Both the position numbers and the translations under genes were made by a program. From Pseudomonadota bacterium (lineage in GTDB: Bacteria > Cyanobacteriota > Vampirovibrionia > LMEP-6097), in NCBI GenBank assembly GCA_009924885.1, contig RFQS01000021.1, forward strand, positions 1-16,067: DNA of 16,067 nt, in the 5' to 3' direction. Below the pieces are notes generated by a model. That model had not been told where the DNA came from. It worked only from the letters and a program-made list of their open reading frames with translations, and ran no database searches. Numbering within the stretch: the stretch's first letter is position 1; every line of letters starts with the position of its first letter. Shown one piece after another: positions 7,064 to 15,008 of this stretch.

Positions 7064-8134
7064 TTGACAAGTTCCTCTGCTACGCTTCAAATAAATAATG
7101 GCATGTTAGCTGGCGATGGGGTAAGTTCAAAGTTCAGTGCAGTGAAGCTCGGGCTTGGTTCTGAAAAGTCTTTAGTAAAATCAGAGAATTTAGAAATTCC
7201 TGATAATCGTAAATTTGTAACTAGTTTATCTGAAGATACTATTCGCAAAAATATAAATTCAAGGACGGTTAATGATCTTAGTATAAATGAGGGTTGCGAG
7301 GACAAAAATGCAGAAAATGCACCTAGTGAACAGTCTCTAAATTTAAGTAAGAAAATATTAAATAAATTAGAGGGTTCTAGTTTGCCTCTTTATTTAAAAA
7401 AGCCACTGGAGTTGGGTTTACGCACGTTAGATGCTTATTCTAAAAATAATTTAGGAAATGGTATTAATAATCTTGAAGTGCCGCGCTGGAGTAAAAGTTT
7501 TTTATCAATGCTCAGCCATATTACGCCGATGCTAGCTACTATAATGCTTCTAAAGCCAGTTCATATTCCAGCTCAGCTTAAATCTGCTCTGGGGCTTACA
7601 GCTATGTATTTAGGAGTGTGGGGGGATGAAAAATTAAAAGATTTACCTAAAATAGCTGCTATTACAAGCATGACCAGTCTCGCCGCCGAGGCTGCGCATT
7701 TACCACATTTTTTTAAACGTTCATTATTAGGCTTAGCTGTAACAGCGATGCAGCATTTAAATGATAATAAACTTCAAGATTTCACTTCTGATAAGGCTTT
7801 AGGGCTATTCAAGAATTTTATGTCTAAGCTTTTACAGACTGAACTGAAGCTGAATACGGCTTTGCCACTAGGGAGTTTTCTCGCTGATAAAGTTGAGAAT
7901 CCTTTACTAAAGATGGGTGTAAAAGTTTTTAGTATTAGTACTTTAGTTACGGCTCTGAGTGAGACTTTTAGGGCTGTCGGTTGGCAGCCTAATTCTAATT
8001 TAAATGATGCAAATATTCTCTCTAGTGGTTGTCCTCTCTGTGGCAGTGTTAATGTAGGTGAGTGTATTAGCTCAGATATAGGTCCAGCGGCTAGTATGGG
8101 GGATGATTTAACTAAAAAAGTGGGGCTAGTTTAA
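7064..8134 (+). CDS. Uncharacterised protein with hydrophobic centre and C-terminal Cys cluster
   Basis: This protein is not recognised. The frame gives 356 residues from a TTG at 7064. An in-frame ATG at 7103 is the alternative start, and neither has a clear SD. The first 100 or so residues are polar, rich in Ser, Asn and Lys, and probably disordered. Residues about 140-235 contain several moderately hydrophobic helices (SFLSMLSHITPMLATIMLL, LKSALGLTAMYLGVW, RSLLGLAVTAM), which could be membrane-associated or a buried helical bundle. A further hydrophobic stretch (MGVKVFSISTLVTALSETF) lies near 285-305. The tail carries CPLC at 323-326 and a further Cys at 334, a possible metal-binding or redox cluster. 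There is no signal peptide. It sits between folC and another unknown plus-strand gene. Function is unknown. Confidence 0.75.
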   Translation: MTSSSATLQINNGMLAGDGVSSKFSAVKLGLGSEKSLVKSENLEIPDNRKFVTSLSEDTIRKNINSRTVNDLSINEGCEDKNAENAPSEQSLNLSKKILNKLEGSSLPLYLKKPLELGLRTLDAYSKNNLGNGINNLEVPRWSKSFLSMLSHITPMLATIMLLKPVHIPAQLKSALGLTAMYLGVWGDEKLKDLPKIAAITSMTSLAAEAAHLPHFFKRSLLGLAVTAMQHLNDNKLQDFTSDKALGLFKNFMSKLLQTELKLNTALPLGSFLADKVENPLLKMGVKVFSISTLVTALSETFRAVGWQPNSNLNDANILSSGCPLCGSVNVGECISSDIGPAASMGDDLTKKVGLV

Positions 8135-8258
8135 TAAATTTATCTGAATAGGAAAAGGATTTATTATTAGCTCTTTTAATATTCATGCTTTTCTTAATTT
8201 ATGAATATATTATTACGTTTTTTTGAAATCCTTGAAGTCTATAGTAGGATATAGGCTT
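8135..8258 (+). promoter_or_regulatory. AT-rich intergenic region with possible promoter and ribosome binding site
   Basis: This gap holds an 8-bp inverted repeat, ATATTCAT (8179-8186) and ATGAATAT (8201-8208), with a 14-base loop. It is too AT-rich and too far from the T run at 8217-8224 to be a convincing terminator. TATTAT at 8208-8213 could be a -10. AGGA at 8246-8249 lies 9 bases before the ATG at 8259 and decides that start. Confidence 0.3.
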
Positions 8259-9308
8259 ATGCCAAGTAAATTATTACCGACGACTCAGCCTTCAGAAATA
8301 TATCTTAATAGGCAAGGAAGAGCAACTCCCACTCAGTACGAGAGGATTACGCTAGATACAGCTAAGGTAGTAAAAGCTGGTTATAGGACATTAGCAAAGA
8401 ATCAAGAAGAATTAAGAGGACAGGTCGGTACTTTAAGTAAAGCAGAGAGTAACAGCATTGAATCATTAACTAAAGAGGTCTTGGGCAGGGCTATATCCAT
8501 TTTAGTTAATGGTAATACTACTAATATGGTAGACCCAATTGGGGCTCTTATTATTCCTATAAATAGAGCATTGTATGCGGTTAATAGTCCGAATAATTTA
8601 GCTCAAAAAACATCTCCAGAGCAGCAAGATTTTATAAAAGCAGCTAATTTTGCAAACGCTTTAGTTCCTAAGCTAAAAGAACTTGGCTCTCTGATTGGTT
8701 TTGAGCTTGCGGATAATGCAAATGGCACATTTATGTTTACTAAAACTAAGCCTACAGAGATTTTAGATATAAATGAAAATCCGCTTAATACTGCTAAACC
8801 AATAATGCTTTTTAATAATCGTCTTCTAGATATTTCAAACCCAGAGAAGATTTTAAAGGAGTTCGATAATTTAATCCAAGAGATTACAGCTAGCCAAAAT
8901 AAAGGTGTAGAAAAGGATTCTGCTGAAAAGGGTTTTCCTTTAGATTCTAAAGCATCTGGAGCAAATCCTTTAGCTCAGTGGTTATCTGATCGAGTAACTA
9001 GAAAAGAGCCTGAGGGTAATACTGTCAGTCTGAGTCATTTAAGTCCAGAGCGTACTAACGATTTTGCTAATCTCATTTTGCTTTATAGAAAACTTGATCA
9101 AAAATTTGGACGGACTGATATTCCGACTATTTTACACCCCGTCGTAGATGCTAATAGATTTTCAGTTATGGGTTTACCGAGTGACTCACAGAAGCCACTT
9201 GCTGAAAAATTAACTCCTCAGGGTATATTGATAGGAACTAATCCAGAAGAAGGTTTTCTCTGCTATAGATGTAATTCTGATGAAGCAGCTAATAGTTTAT
9301 CCTCTTGA
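8259..9308 (+). CDS. Uncharacterised soluble protein with C-terminal CYRC motif
   Basis: This protein is not recognised. It is 349 residues from the ATG at 8259, chosen because AGGA lies 9 bases upstream. The frame also extends to a TTG at 8223 without a usable SD, adding 12 residues. The protein is polar with mixed helix/strand character and has no signal peptide or clear membrane helix, although SILVNGNTTNMVDPIGALIIPINRALYAV is mildly hydrophobic. A basic/acidic segment lies in the middle (EITASQNKGVEKDSAEKGF). The last residues contain CYRC (335-338 counted from this start), a Cys pair like that in the preceding gene's tail. Its last 46 bp overlap the end of the convergent gene that stops at 9263. 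Function is unknown. The shared tail chemistry and adjacency to the previous gene suggest a functional pair, as inference only. Confidence 0.75.
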   Translation: MPSKLLPTTQPSEIYLNRQGRATPTQYERITLDTAKVVKAGYRTLAKNQEELRGQVGTLSKAESNSIESLTKEVLGRAISILVNGNTTNMVDPIGALIIPINRALYAVNSPNNLAQKTSPEQQDFIKAANFANALVPKLKELGSLIGFELADNANGTFMFTKTKPTEILDINENPLNTAKPIMLFNNRLLDISNPEKILKEFDNLIQEITASQNKGVEKDSAEKGFPLDSKASGANPLAQWLSDRVTRKEPEGNTVSLSHLSPERTNDFANLILLYRKLDQKFGRTDIPTILHPVVDANRFSVMGLPSDSQKPLAEKLTPQGILIGTNPEEGFLCYRCNSDEAANSLSS

Positions 9309-10813
9309 TGATTTATCGGAGGGCTAATTTCTTGAGTTGATACTGTTATTTCTGAACTTTTTTCTTGTTCTGCTGATATGTTGTTACTTGGTGCTTGATT
9401 TACTGTCGTAGTTACTTCTATTTTTGTTTCAAGGCACTGTTCTGGAGTTCCAATCCCTGCGTTTTCAGTAACAGTACCTTGATCTGCAGGTGTTGACTTT
9501 TCGGCAACAGCTTGCACAGTGTTATTCTCTGATTGTTTGTTTGTATCAATCTGTAAAGTATTTTGGGCTTGAATATTTGGACTATCTTGTATGGTGCTTG
9601 ATTTTGGAGAATATTTTTCGATCAACTCGCTTGTTTTTTTCTCTTGAACAGCCTCAATTATTTCACCATAAAGATCGATTTGATTTCCTTCTCTAATAGC
9701 CTGTGTGAATTTTGGAGACTCTGTTCGTAAACGCATGTAAATTGCATCTGCTTCTGCCTCAATTTTGGGATTTAATTCTTCTTCGAGTTGATTAGCTATA
9801 TTTCGTTGTTTCTCTGCTTTTTTTCTGACTTCTGGACCATTGTCTAATTCTATTGTGAGTAAAGGATCTGAATTCATACTCAAAGAAGAGACTGTCGTAA
9901 CTTCGATACCTTGATCAGTCACCTGCTCAATCCATTCTAGATACTGAGAAAGATCTGCTGCTCCAGTACCTCGTCCACCTTCATAGTAAGGTAATTCACG
10001 ATCTATTAATGTACCGAAAAAATTTGCAAGCTTCTCAGGACCGCTTCTATCATAGTAACCATCAATATTTTTTTGAATCTTTGGATTAGCCATTAATTTA
10101 TCAAAAAGCTTACCTTGAGCTGAAGTTAAACTACCTGCTGCTACTCTTGCTTTAACATCTTCTTTAACTGTATTTAAAAGTGATTCTAATTTGCTAGGTG
10201 TTTTAGCAGGTGTATTTTGGCTTGAAGAGGTTTTTGTATCTGCTGGGCTCGACTCTCTTCCTATTAGGCTTTCAGAAGAATCATCTCTACCTACCTTATC
10301 TAAAAGTCTCATAGTGGTTTTTTCAATAGCTGCTTTAGTTTCAGCCCTGTCATTAACTACTACTCTACAACAATCTGGTAGAGCTGCTTGATTAAATTCT
10401 CCTTTGGTCTCAGCTTCACGAATGATTTCCACCAAGGCTCCTTTCGTTTCAGCATTTAATTTTAGTCCTTCGTCCCCTAAACGTTTCTGTAAAATTTCTA
10501 TTCTTTTACGCTCTTTAGGATCTTTGACTTTACTTAAATCTAATTTTTTATTAGCGATTTCTTGGATTAATTTAGCCTGCTCTGAATCTTCTGCATTCTC
10601 GCTGTAAGCCCCTTTGTTACTAGTTTTAAAGCCAGTAATCTGCTGTGCAAGTTTAATTAGTGGTTTTAAAATCTGTTTGTCTAAAGTGTTAAAAACTATT
10701 TCAATGCTTTTAGTAAAAAAAATTTTATTAGCCTCTGGGGATTTAGTATTATTAACGGAATCATTAACCTTCTCAATCTCTGGAATGGTTGTAGGGTCAG
10801 CCTCTTTAGCCAT
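9263..10813 (-). CDS. Large uncharacterised, mostly disordered and helical protein
   Basis: This protein is not recognised. From the first ATG (10813) it is 516 residues, but coding probably starts further upstream (see the feature at 10814-11011). It is highly polar, rich in Glu, Lys, Thr, Ser, Asn and Gln, with no signal peptide or membrane segment. Helical, coiled-coil-like stretches cover about residues 75-145 and 325-400. LPDCCR (145-150) has a Cys pair. A central part with more globular composition (about 215-320) includes KLMANPKIQKNIDGYYDRSG and LPYYEGGRGTGAADLSQYLEW. The last 110 residues are a low-complexity Thr/Ser/Gln/Glu tail. This architecture recalls adhesin-, effector- or scaffold-like proteins, but no motif proves any of these. 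It follows the gene at 11011-11946 with no effective gap and converges on the gene ending at 9308. Confidence 0.72.
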   Translation of the reverse strand: MAKEADPTTIPEIEKVNDSVNNTKSPEANKIFFTKSIEIVFNTLDKQILKPLIKLAQQITGFKTSNKGAYSENAEDSEQAKLIQEIANKKLDLSKVKDPKERKRIEILQKRLGDEGLKLNAETKGALVEIIREAETKGEFNQAALPDCCRVVVNDRAETKAAIEKTTMRLLDKVGRDDSSESLIGRESSPADTKTSSSQNTPAKTPSKLESLLNTVKEDVKARVAAGSLTSAQGKLFDKLMANPKIQKNIDGYYDRSGPEKLANFFGTLIDRELPYYEGGRGTGAADLSQYLEWIEQVTDQGIEVTTVSSLSMNSDPLLTIELDNGPEVRKKAEKQRNIANQLEEELNPKIEAEADAIYMRLRTESPKFTQAIREGNQIDLYGEIIEAVQEKKTSELIEKYSPKSSTIQDSPNIQAQNTLQIDTNKQSENNTVQAVAEKSTPADQGTVTENAGIGTPEQCLETKIEVTTTVNQAPSNNISAEQEKSSEITVSTQEISPPINHQEDKLLAASSELHL

Positions 10814-11011
10814 AAGCTTTTCTAGCTGCTCTCTATTAGTGTTATTTGGTGAATTGATTTTAGTAGCCTTAGCTAGCCCCTGCTTGGTGTCAGGTTTCGA
10901 AGAGGCTATGGCTTCATTTGCTGACTGAGATTTCTGAATGCTTGGTGTCGCTGAAGGATTAGGCTTTTCAGTAATAATGTTAGTTTTAGGCTCTGCTAGT
11001 TTAACTATGAT
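10814..11011 (-). other. In-frame N-terminal extension with likely AUC or AUA start codon
   Basis: Reading the minus strand upstream of the ATG at 10813, the same frame stays open for 66 codons with no stop. It encodes a polar peptide (VKLAEPKTNIITEKPNPSA near its start) like the rest of the protein. There is no ATG, GTG or TTG in it. AGGAGAA (complement of 11016-11022) is followed 6 bases later by ATC at 11009-11011, which overlaps the upstream gene's TAA as TAATC, and 9 bases later by ATA at 11006-11008. TAATG is the common stop/start overlap, so ATC in that place is the best start candidate. A single-base error or mutation from ATG is the alternative. The protein would then be about 582 residues. 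Confidence 0.55.
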
Positions 11012-11946
11012 TAAGTTCTCCTAGTATTAGAGCTTTCTGCCCTTAATGAAACTGGTGCTGGGAAAGGTCCTTGTCTAAAGATTTTTTCTCCTAGCCAAGA
11101 TCGTCTTTTATTCTGTGCAGGATCTAAAGCCGTAAAAGTTTTCTTCTTTTCTAAATCCCCATTTTTATTCGCTTCGAGTATGTCAATTTCAAGCCCACGA
11201 GTGCAGTTGAGATTTCCACATAACCATTTACCCGCATTATAAGTAACACGGATATTCTCTTTCTCATTTTCTGGATTATTAAAATTTAAAATTATTCTCC
11301 TTACGGGAAATAATCCCTGTTCATCATAAACAGTTTTACTAATAGGATCTATCTCCTCAATAAACTTAAATTCTGCAACTCTTTTGCCATGACCTTTAGC
11401 ATAATCTTCTGGTGTGAAGAACTCATAACGCCAGTCCCATTTGCTAGGATCTTCAGGGTGTGCTTTTCTGTCATCTTCAGTTGGTTCTTTATCTAGTTTA
11501 TATTCTTTTCCATTAAAAGTAATAGGATCTCCGTGAAACTCTTTCTCTAAAGGGATTCCTGAATTATGCGACTCGGTTTTTAGAGTTTTCTGAAAAGGAA
11601 TTATATTCGTGGCAGCTAATTTTTCAAAACCCTGTATTAAATCTGGTTTTACTAAGGAGCGTTTAAAACGATTTAGGCGTGTATCTTCTGGAATAGATTT
11701 ATTTTTTAATAAGTCTAAAATATAATTTTTCATTGGCTCTAAGTCAAGCTCTAGATTTAAGCTTTCAGAATCATTAATGTTATGGCTAGCTGCTGCTAAT
11801 CCTCTTGCGGCATCTCTTGTGTTGGCTATTGAGTTGTGTATCTCTTGGTCAGTGGATTCTATGCTTGAATGTGTTTTTGCTGACGAATTTATCTCGCCAC
11901 TAGTTTTGCTAGGCTTTTCTGTAGCTTTAAATGGATTAACTAGCAT
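11011..11946 (-). CDS. Uncharacterised protein with C-terminal globular region
   Basis: This protein is not recognised. It has 311 residues. The first 65 are Ser/Thr/Asn-rich and probably disordered. Residues 70-125 look helical. The segment from about 135 to 270 looks like a compact beta-rich domain (DPITFNGKEYKLDKEPTEDD, WDWRYEFFTPEDYAKGHGKR, VRRIILNFNN, NIRVTYNAGKWLCGNLNC). It has cysteines at 243 and 248 and ends in a basic tail. The abundance of Trp, Tyr and Phe in that part supports a folded domain. There is no signal peptide or membrane segment. The start is the ATG at 11944-11946, with no clear SD. Its stop overlaps the proposed start of the next minus-strand gene, and AGGAG just before its own stop would serve that gene, so the two are very likely a translationally coupled pair. 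chrA ends 42 bp upstream. Confidence 0.75.
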   Translation of the reverse strand: MLVNPFKATEKPSKTSGEINSSAKTHSSIESTDQEIHNSIANTRDAARGLAAASHNINDSESLNLELDLEPMKNYILDLLKNKSIPEDTRLNRFKRSLVKPDLIQGFEKLAATNIIPFQKTLKTESHNSGIPLEKEFHGDPITFNGKEYKLDKEPTEDDRKAHPEDPSKWDWRYEFFTPEDYAKGHGKRVAEFKFIEEIDPISKTVYDEQGLFPVRRIILNFNNPENEKENIRVTYNAGKWLCGNLNCTRGLEIDILEANKNGDLEKKKTFTALDPAQNKRRSWLGEKIFRQGPFPAPVSLRAESSNTRRT

Positions 11947-11970
11947 CTATTAATACATTTTAGCAAAACT

Positions 11971-11984
11971 TATAGTTAACTATA
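11971..11984. repeat. Perfect 14-bp palindrome between chrA and the next gene
   Basis: TATAGTTAACTATA is an exact palindrome in the 42-bp gap between the chrA stop and the ATG at 11946. It could be an operator half-site pair for the downstream minus-strand genes. In AT-rich DNA a chance palindrome is also possible. Confidence 0.35.
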
Positions 11985-11988
11985 TACT

Positions 11989-13125
11989 TTAAACCCAAAA
12001 GCTCTTTATAAACCCTAAAACTGCAGCGACTAAAATCAGCCATGCTGAATTAACTTTAAAACGCCATAAAATTCCTAGGCTTACCACGAAGATACTGATA
12101 GCTAGTGCGTTTGTGAGCATGGCATTTGCTAAATTAAAACATACTACTATCATTAAAGCTAATGAAGCAACATTCACGCCATCTAGAAAAAAGCTTAGAG
12201 ACTTTGATTGACGCATCTGGCTTAAAAAAGGTGAGGTGATAGCTACATAAATAAAGGCTGGTAGAAAAACACCCACGCTGGCAATTAAAGCACCGGGAAC
12301 GCCAGCTAGTAAATAACCGATAAAGGTCGCAGCGGTGAAAACTGGTCCAGGTGTGAACTGTCCGATGGCAATAGCATCAATTAACTGAGCTTGGCTGATC
12401 CACTGATAATTCACTACTAAATCGTTATAGAGAAAGGCATAGAGCACGTAACCGCTGCCGAAAATAATCGCACTGATTTTAAAAAAGAATAAAAATATAG
12501 CGGGAAGATCACAGCTTACAGTGCAGGAACTAGCTTGAATAACTGGATCTAGTAGAAAGGAGCTTGGAGCTAAAGAGTTAAATTTGTCTCGGCTGATATT
12601 AATAAACATTACTAAAACTCCGATGACTAAAATAACTGCAATTTCAGTAATTTTAAAAACACTAGCGAGGCAGGCTAGAAGCAGCATTAATAAAAGTAAT
12701 TTATTTTTAACGGCTGTCTTACTAAAACGGTATATTGCAAGTGAAATTACTGCCATAATGACGGGCTTTATCCAGAATAAAATATTTTCTGTTGCAGGCA
12801 GCATGCCGTATTGAACGTAAGCCATAGCCACGCCTGTGACGATAATGATAGTAGGGGTAATAAAAGAAAGCCCAGCTGCGAAAAAACCTTTCCAGCTAGC
12901 TAGGCTATAACCTATATGCAGAGCTGTTTCCGTGGAATTAGGACCAGGGATAAGGTTCGTAGCACTTATGATATCTAGAAATTCTTCATGAGTAATCCAC
13001 TTACGCTTTCTAACTACTTCTTCTTCCATCATAGCGAGGTGAGCGGCGTGACCACCAAAGGCGGTGAAGCTGATTTTCAAGAAGACTAAAATTATAGAGC
13101 GGACAGAAAAGTTTCTAGTAGACAT
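11989..13125 (-). CDS. chrA: Chromate transporter, two-domain (long-chain CHR) type
   Basis: This 378-residue inner-membrane protein belongs to the CHR family, whose best-known members export chromate. Two homologous halves are visible. The first carries FGGHAAH (23-29) and LIPGPNSTE (58-66). The second carries the matching FGSGYVL (222-228) and GQFTPGPVFTAATFIGY (255-271). Roughly ten hydrophobic segments are present. The central linker (about 178-207) contains two cysteines (201 and 205). Length fits the fused long-chain form. The ATG at 13123-13125 directly follows the kup stop codon (TAAATG), so the two genes should be translated from one transcript and coupled. Many CHR proteins have not been tested for chromate, and substrate here is uncertain. 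Sulfate or another oxyanion is possible, given the family's link to sulfate analogues. Confidence 0.93.
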   Translation of the reverse strand: MSTRNFSVRSIILVFLKISFTAFGGHAAHLAMMEEEVVRKRKWITHEEFLDIISATNLIPGPNSTETALHIGYSLASWKGFFAAGLSFITPTIIIVTGVAMAYVQYGMLPATENILFWIKPVIMAVISLAIYRFSKTAVKNKLLLLMLLLACLASVFKITEIAVILVIGVLVMFINISRDKFNSLAPSSFLLDPVIQASSCTVSCDLPAIFLFFFKISAIIFGSGYVLYAFLYNDLVVNYQWISQAQLIDAIAIGQFTPGPVFTAATFIGYLLAGVPGALIASVGVFLPAFIYVAITSPFLSQMRQSKSLSFFLDGVNVASLALMIVVCFNLANAMLTNALAISIFVVSLGILWRFKVNSAWLILVAAVLGFIKSFWV

Positions 13126-14937
13126 TTATATCTCAACCCTAGTGATAATGCCATGTAATTTATTTGATGGTAGGGAATAGAATTGAACGAAAGAAGGAGT
13201 AATCTTTTTTATAAAAGCAAATATTTTCCAGATAGGATTATCCGTGAAAATATCCTCTAGTCCATAAAAAATAACATTTTCTTCTATGCCAGCTTCCCTG
13301 AGAATGGTTTCCATGTCTATAACTTCCATGTAACCGATTTGAATTTCTAAAACCTGAAGACCTTCTGTTATAGTTCCAGTAAAGATAGTTTTCACTCCAA
13401 ATGCTTCATCTAGGATACTTGCTGAAATTAATATATTGTTTTGGTAAATAATCTTATTACAGAACATGGTGTTAGTAATATACGGAGGGATATTCTTAGC
13501 ATCACGAATTAAATACAGTGCTGTTCCCCTGATTCGATAAAATTCATTATATGAAGGAATATACTCTTCTAAAAATTTCTCTATCGGTATAGGTTTAAGG
13601 GCTTGATAAAGTCTTTTTTGACCATTCGTATAAATAAGAATAATCGCAAGCGGTAGAGAGGCGATTATCAGTGACCAGTAGCCTCCATGAGGGATTTTAA
13701 ACATATTAGATACAAGAAATACGATATCAATTAAAGTTATTAATCCAGCTATGCACATTCTGTTGATATTTTTTCTAAGAAAAAATATCCAAGTCATCAT
13801 TATGCCAGTGATAGTCATAGTTCCAGTAACAGCGAGCCCATAAGCGGAGGCTAAATTACTAGATTCTTTAAATATAAACATCGCTGTAAGAACGAAGATT
13901 AGTAAGAACCAGTTCACTGTTCCAATATATATCTGTGTTCTAAACTCAGTTGAGGTGTACTCTACCCTGAACATAGGCATGATTTTAGTGGTTATCCCCT
14001 GATAGACGACTGAAAACATACCGCTGATCATCGCCTGTGAGGCAATAATAGAAGCCATGATACTTAGTGTGAGGAAGGGAATGTAAAGAATATGAGCTTC
14101 GCTATTTATCATCTCAAATAAAATATTTTTAGTATCTGGATTTAACGCTAAAAAAGCACCCTGCCCGAGATAATTTATAAACAGTGCGAAAAAAACTAGT
14201 GACCAAGCTTTAATAATCGGCCAGCGTCCAAGATGTCCCATATCTGCATATAAGGCTTCTCCACCAGTAGCACATAGAATAACTTCTGATAAGATGATAA
14301 ATCCTGGAAAGCCGTTGGTGATAAGGAATTTAGCTGCATAATATGGACTAATTGCTTTTATGATTTCAGGGAAGCTACATATGGAGACGATACCAGATAT
14401 AGTCAGCGCAATAAACCAGAGAGCCATAATCGGACCAAAAAAACTTGTAACTTTTTCTGTGCCTTTATTTTGGATGTAGAAAAGTCCTATCGCAATTAAA
14501 CTTGCTATTAAAATAAGACTAGATTGACTAATATCAGTAAGACTTGGAATTAGCCTAATACCTTCAACCGCAGAAAGAATACTAATGGCTGGGGTAATGA
14601 CACCATCACCGATTAATAAAGAAACTCCAAGGAATGTTAGTATGGCTATGACAGTAACTCTTCTGCCAGATTTTAAAAATGGGACCAGTATTTCTCTAAG
14701 GACTATAGTTCCACCTTCACCACCTTTACCGAGACTCATGGCAAGCCACGCATATTCTATGGTTACTAATATGGTCATAGTCCAAAAGACTAATGAAACG
14801 ACTCCCATAATATTCTCTAGAGTCGGTTGAAGTGTAAGAAATATTACAGTTAAGGTATAGATTGGGCTGGTACCGATGTCACCAAAAACTAATCCCAGAG
14901 ATTTTATGATTTTAGTTAGATCGTTTTTTGCGTGCAT
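13126..14937 (-). CDS. kup: Low-affinity potassium transporter Kup (KUP/HAK/KT family)
   Basis: This 603-residue inner-membrane protein takes up K+, probably with protons. Signature motifs are GLVFGDIGTSPIYTL (15-29) in the first membrane helix, KGGEGGTIVL (71-80), GDGVITPAISILSAVEG (110-126) and GGEALYADMGHLGRWP (225-240), all typical of the family. About 12 hydrophobic segments occupy residues 12-435. The remaining 165 or so residues form the cytoplasmic C-terminal domain, which is slightly short for the family (usual total about 620-650). The start is the ATG at 14935-14937. The upstream SD is weak, but the first motif sits at the expected distance from the N terminus. chrA abuts it downstream. 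A small exported-protein gene lies 71 bp upstream on the same strand, and a TATAAT box sits in that gap. Confidence 0.96.
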   Translation of the reverse strand: MHAKNDLTKIIKSLGLVFGDIGTSPIYTLTVIFLTLQPTLENIMGVVSLVFWTMTILVTIEYAWLAMSLGKGGEGGTIVLREILVPFLKSGRRVTVIAILTFLGVSLLIGDGVITPAISILSAVEGIRLIPSLTDISQSSLILIASLIAIGLFYIQNKGTEKVTSFFGPIMALWFIALTISGIVSICSFPEIIKAISPYYAAKFLITNGFPGFIILSEVILCATGGEALYADMGHLGRWPIIKAWSLVFFALFINYLGQGAFLALNPDTKNILFEMINSEAHILYIPFLTLSIMASIIASQAMISGMFSVVYQGITTKIMPMFRVEYTSTEFRTQIYIGTVNWFLLIFVLTAMFIFKESSNLASAYGLAVTGTMTITGIMMTWIFFLRKNINRMCIAGLITLIDIVFLVSNMFKIPHGGYWSLIIASLPLAIILIYTNGQKRLYQALKPIPIEKFLEEYIPSYNEFYRIRGTALYLIRDAKNIPPYITNTMFCNKIIYQNNILISASILDEAFGVKTIFTGTITEGLQVLEIQIGYMEVIDMETILREAGIEENVIFYGLEDIFTDNPIWKIFAFIKKITPSFVQFYSLPSNKLHGIITRVEI

Positions 14938-14994
14938 TCAGGTTAATCAGAAAATTGAATTTTAGAAATACTAAATCGATTTTAGCCAAACAAC

Positions 14995-15000
14995 ATTATA
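14995..15000 (-). promoter_or_regulatory. Candidate kup promoter -10 (TATAAT) inside a small palindrome
   Basis: On the minus strand TATAAT lies about 58 bases before the kup ATG. No good -35 is seen. The box lies within ACATT-ATAC-AATGT (14993-15006), an inverted repeat with 5-bp arms, so a bound regulator could block the promoter directly. The upstream gene ends at 15009, leaving this as the natural promoter region for kup-chrA. Confidence 0.4.
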
Positions 15001-15008
15001 CAATGTGC

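Noticed and set aside
8179..8224. Inverted repeat ATATTCAT/ATGAATAT followed by a T run as a terminator
   Set aside because: The stem is almost all A/T with a 14-base loop, and the T run begins about 9 bases after the stem, so it would be weak.
10191..10928. Plus-strand open frames opposite the large disordered protein
   Set aside because: They are composition shadows of the real minus-strand gene, with no SD and no family resemblance.
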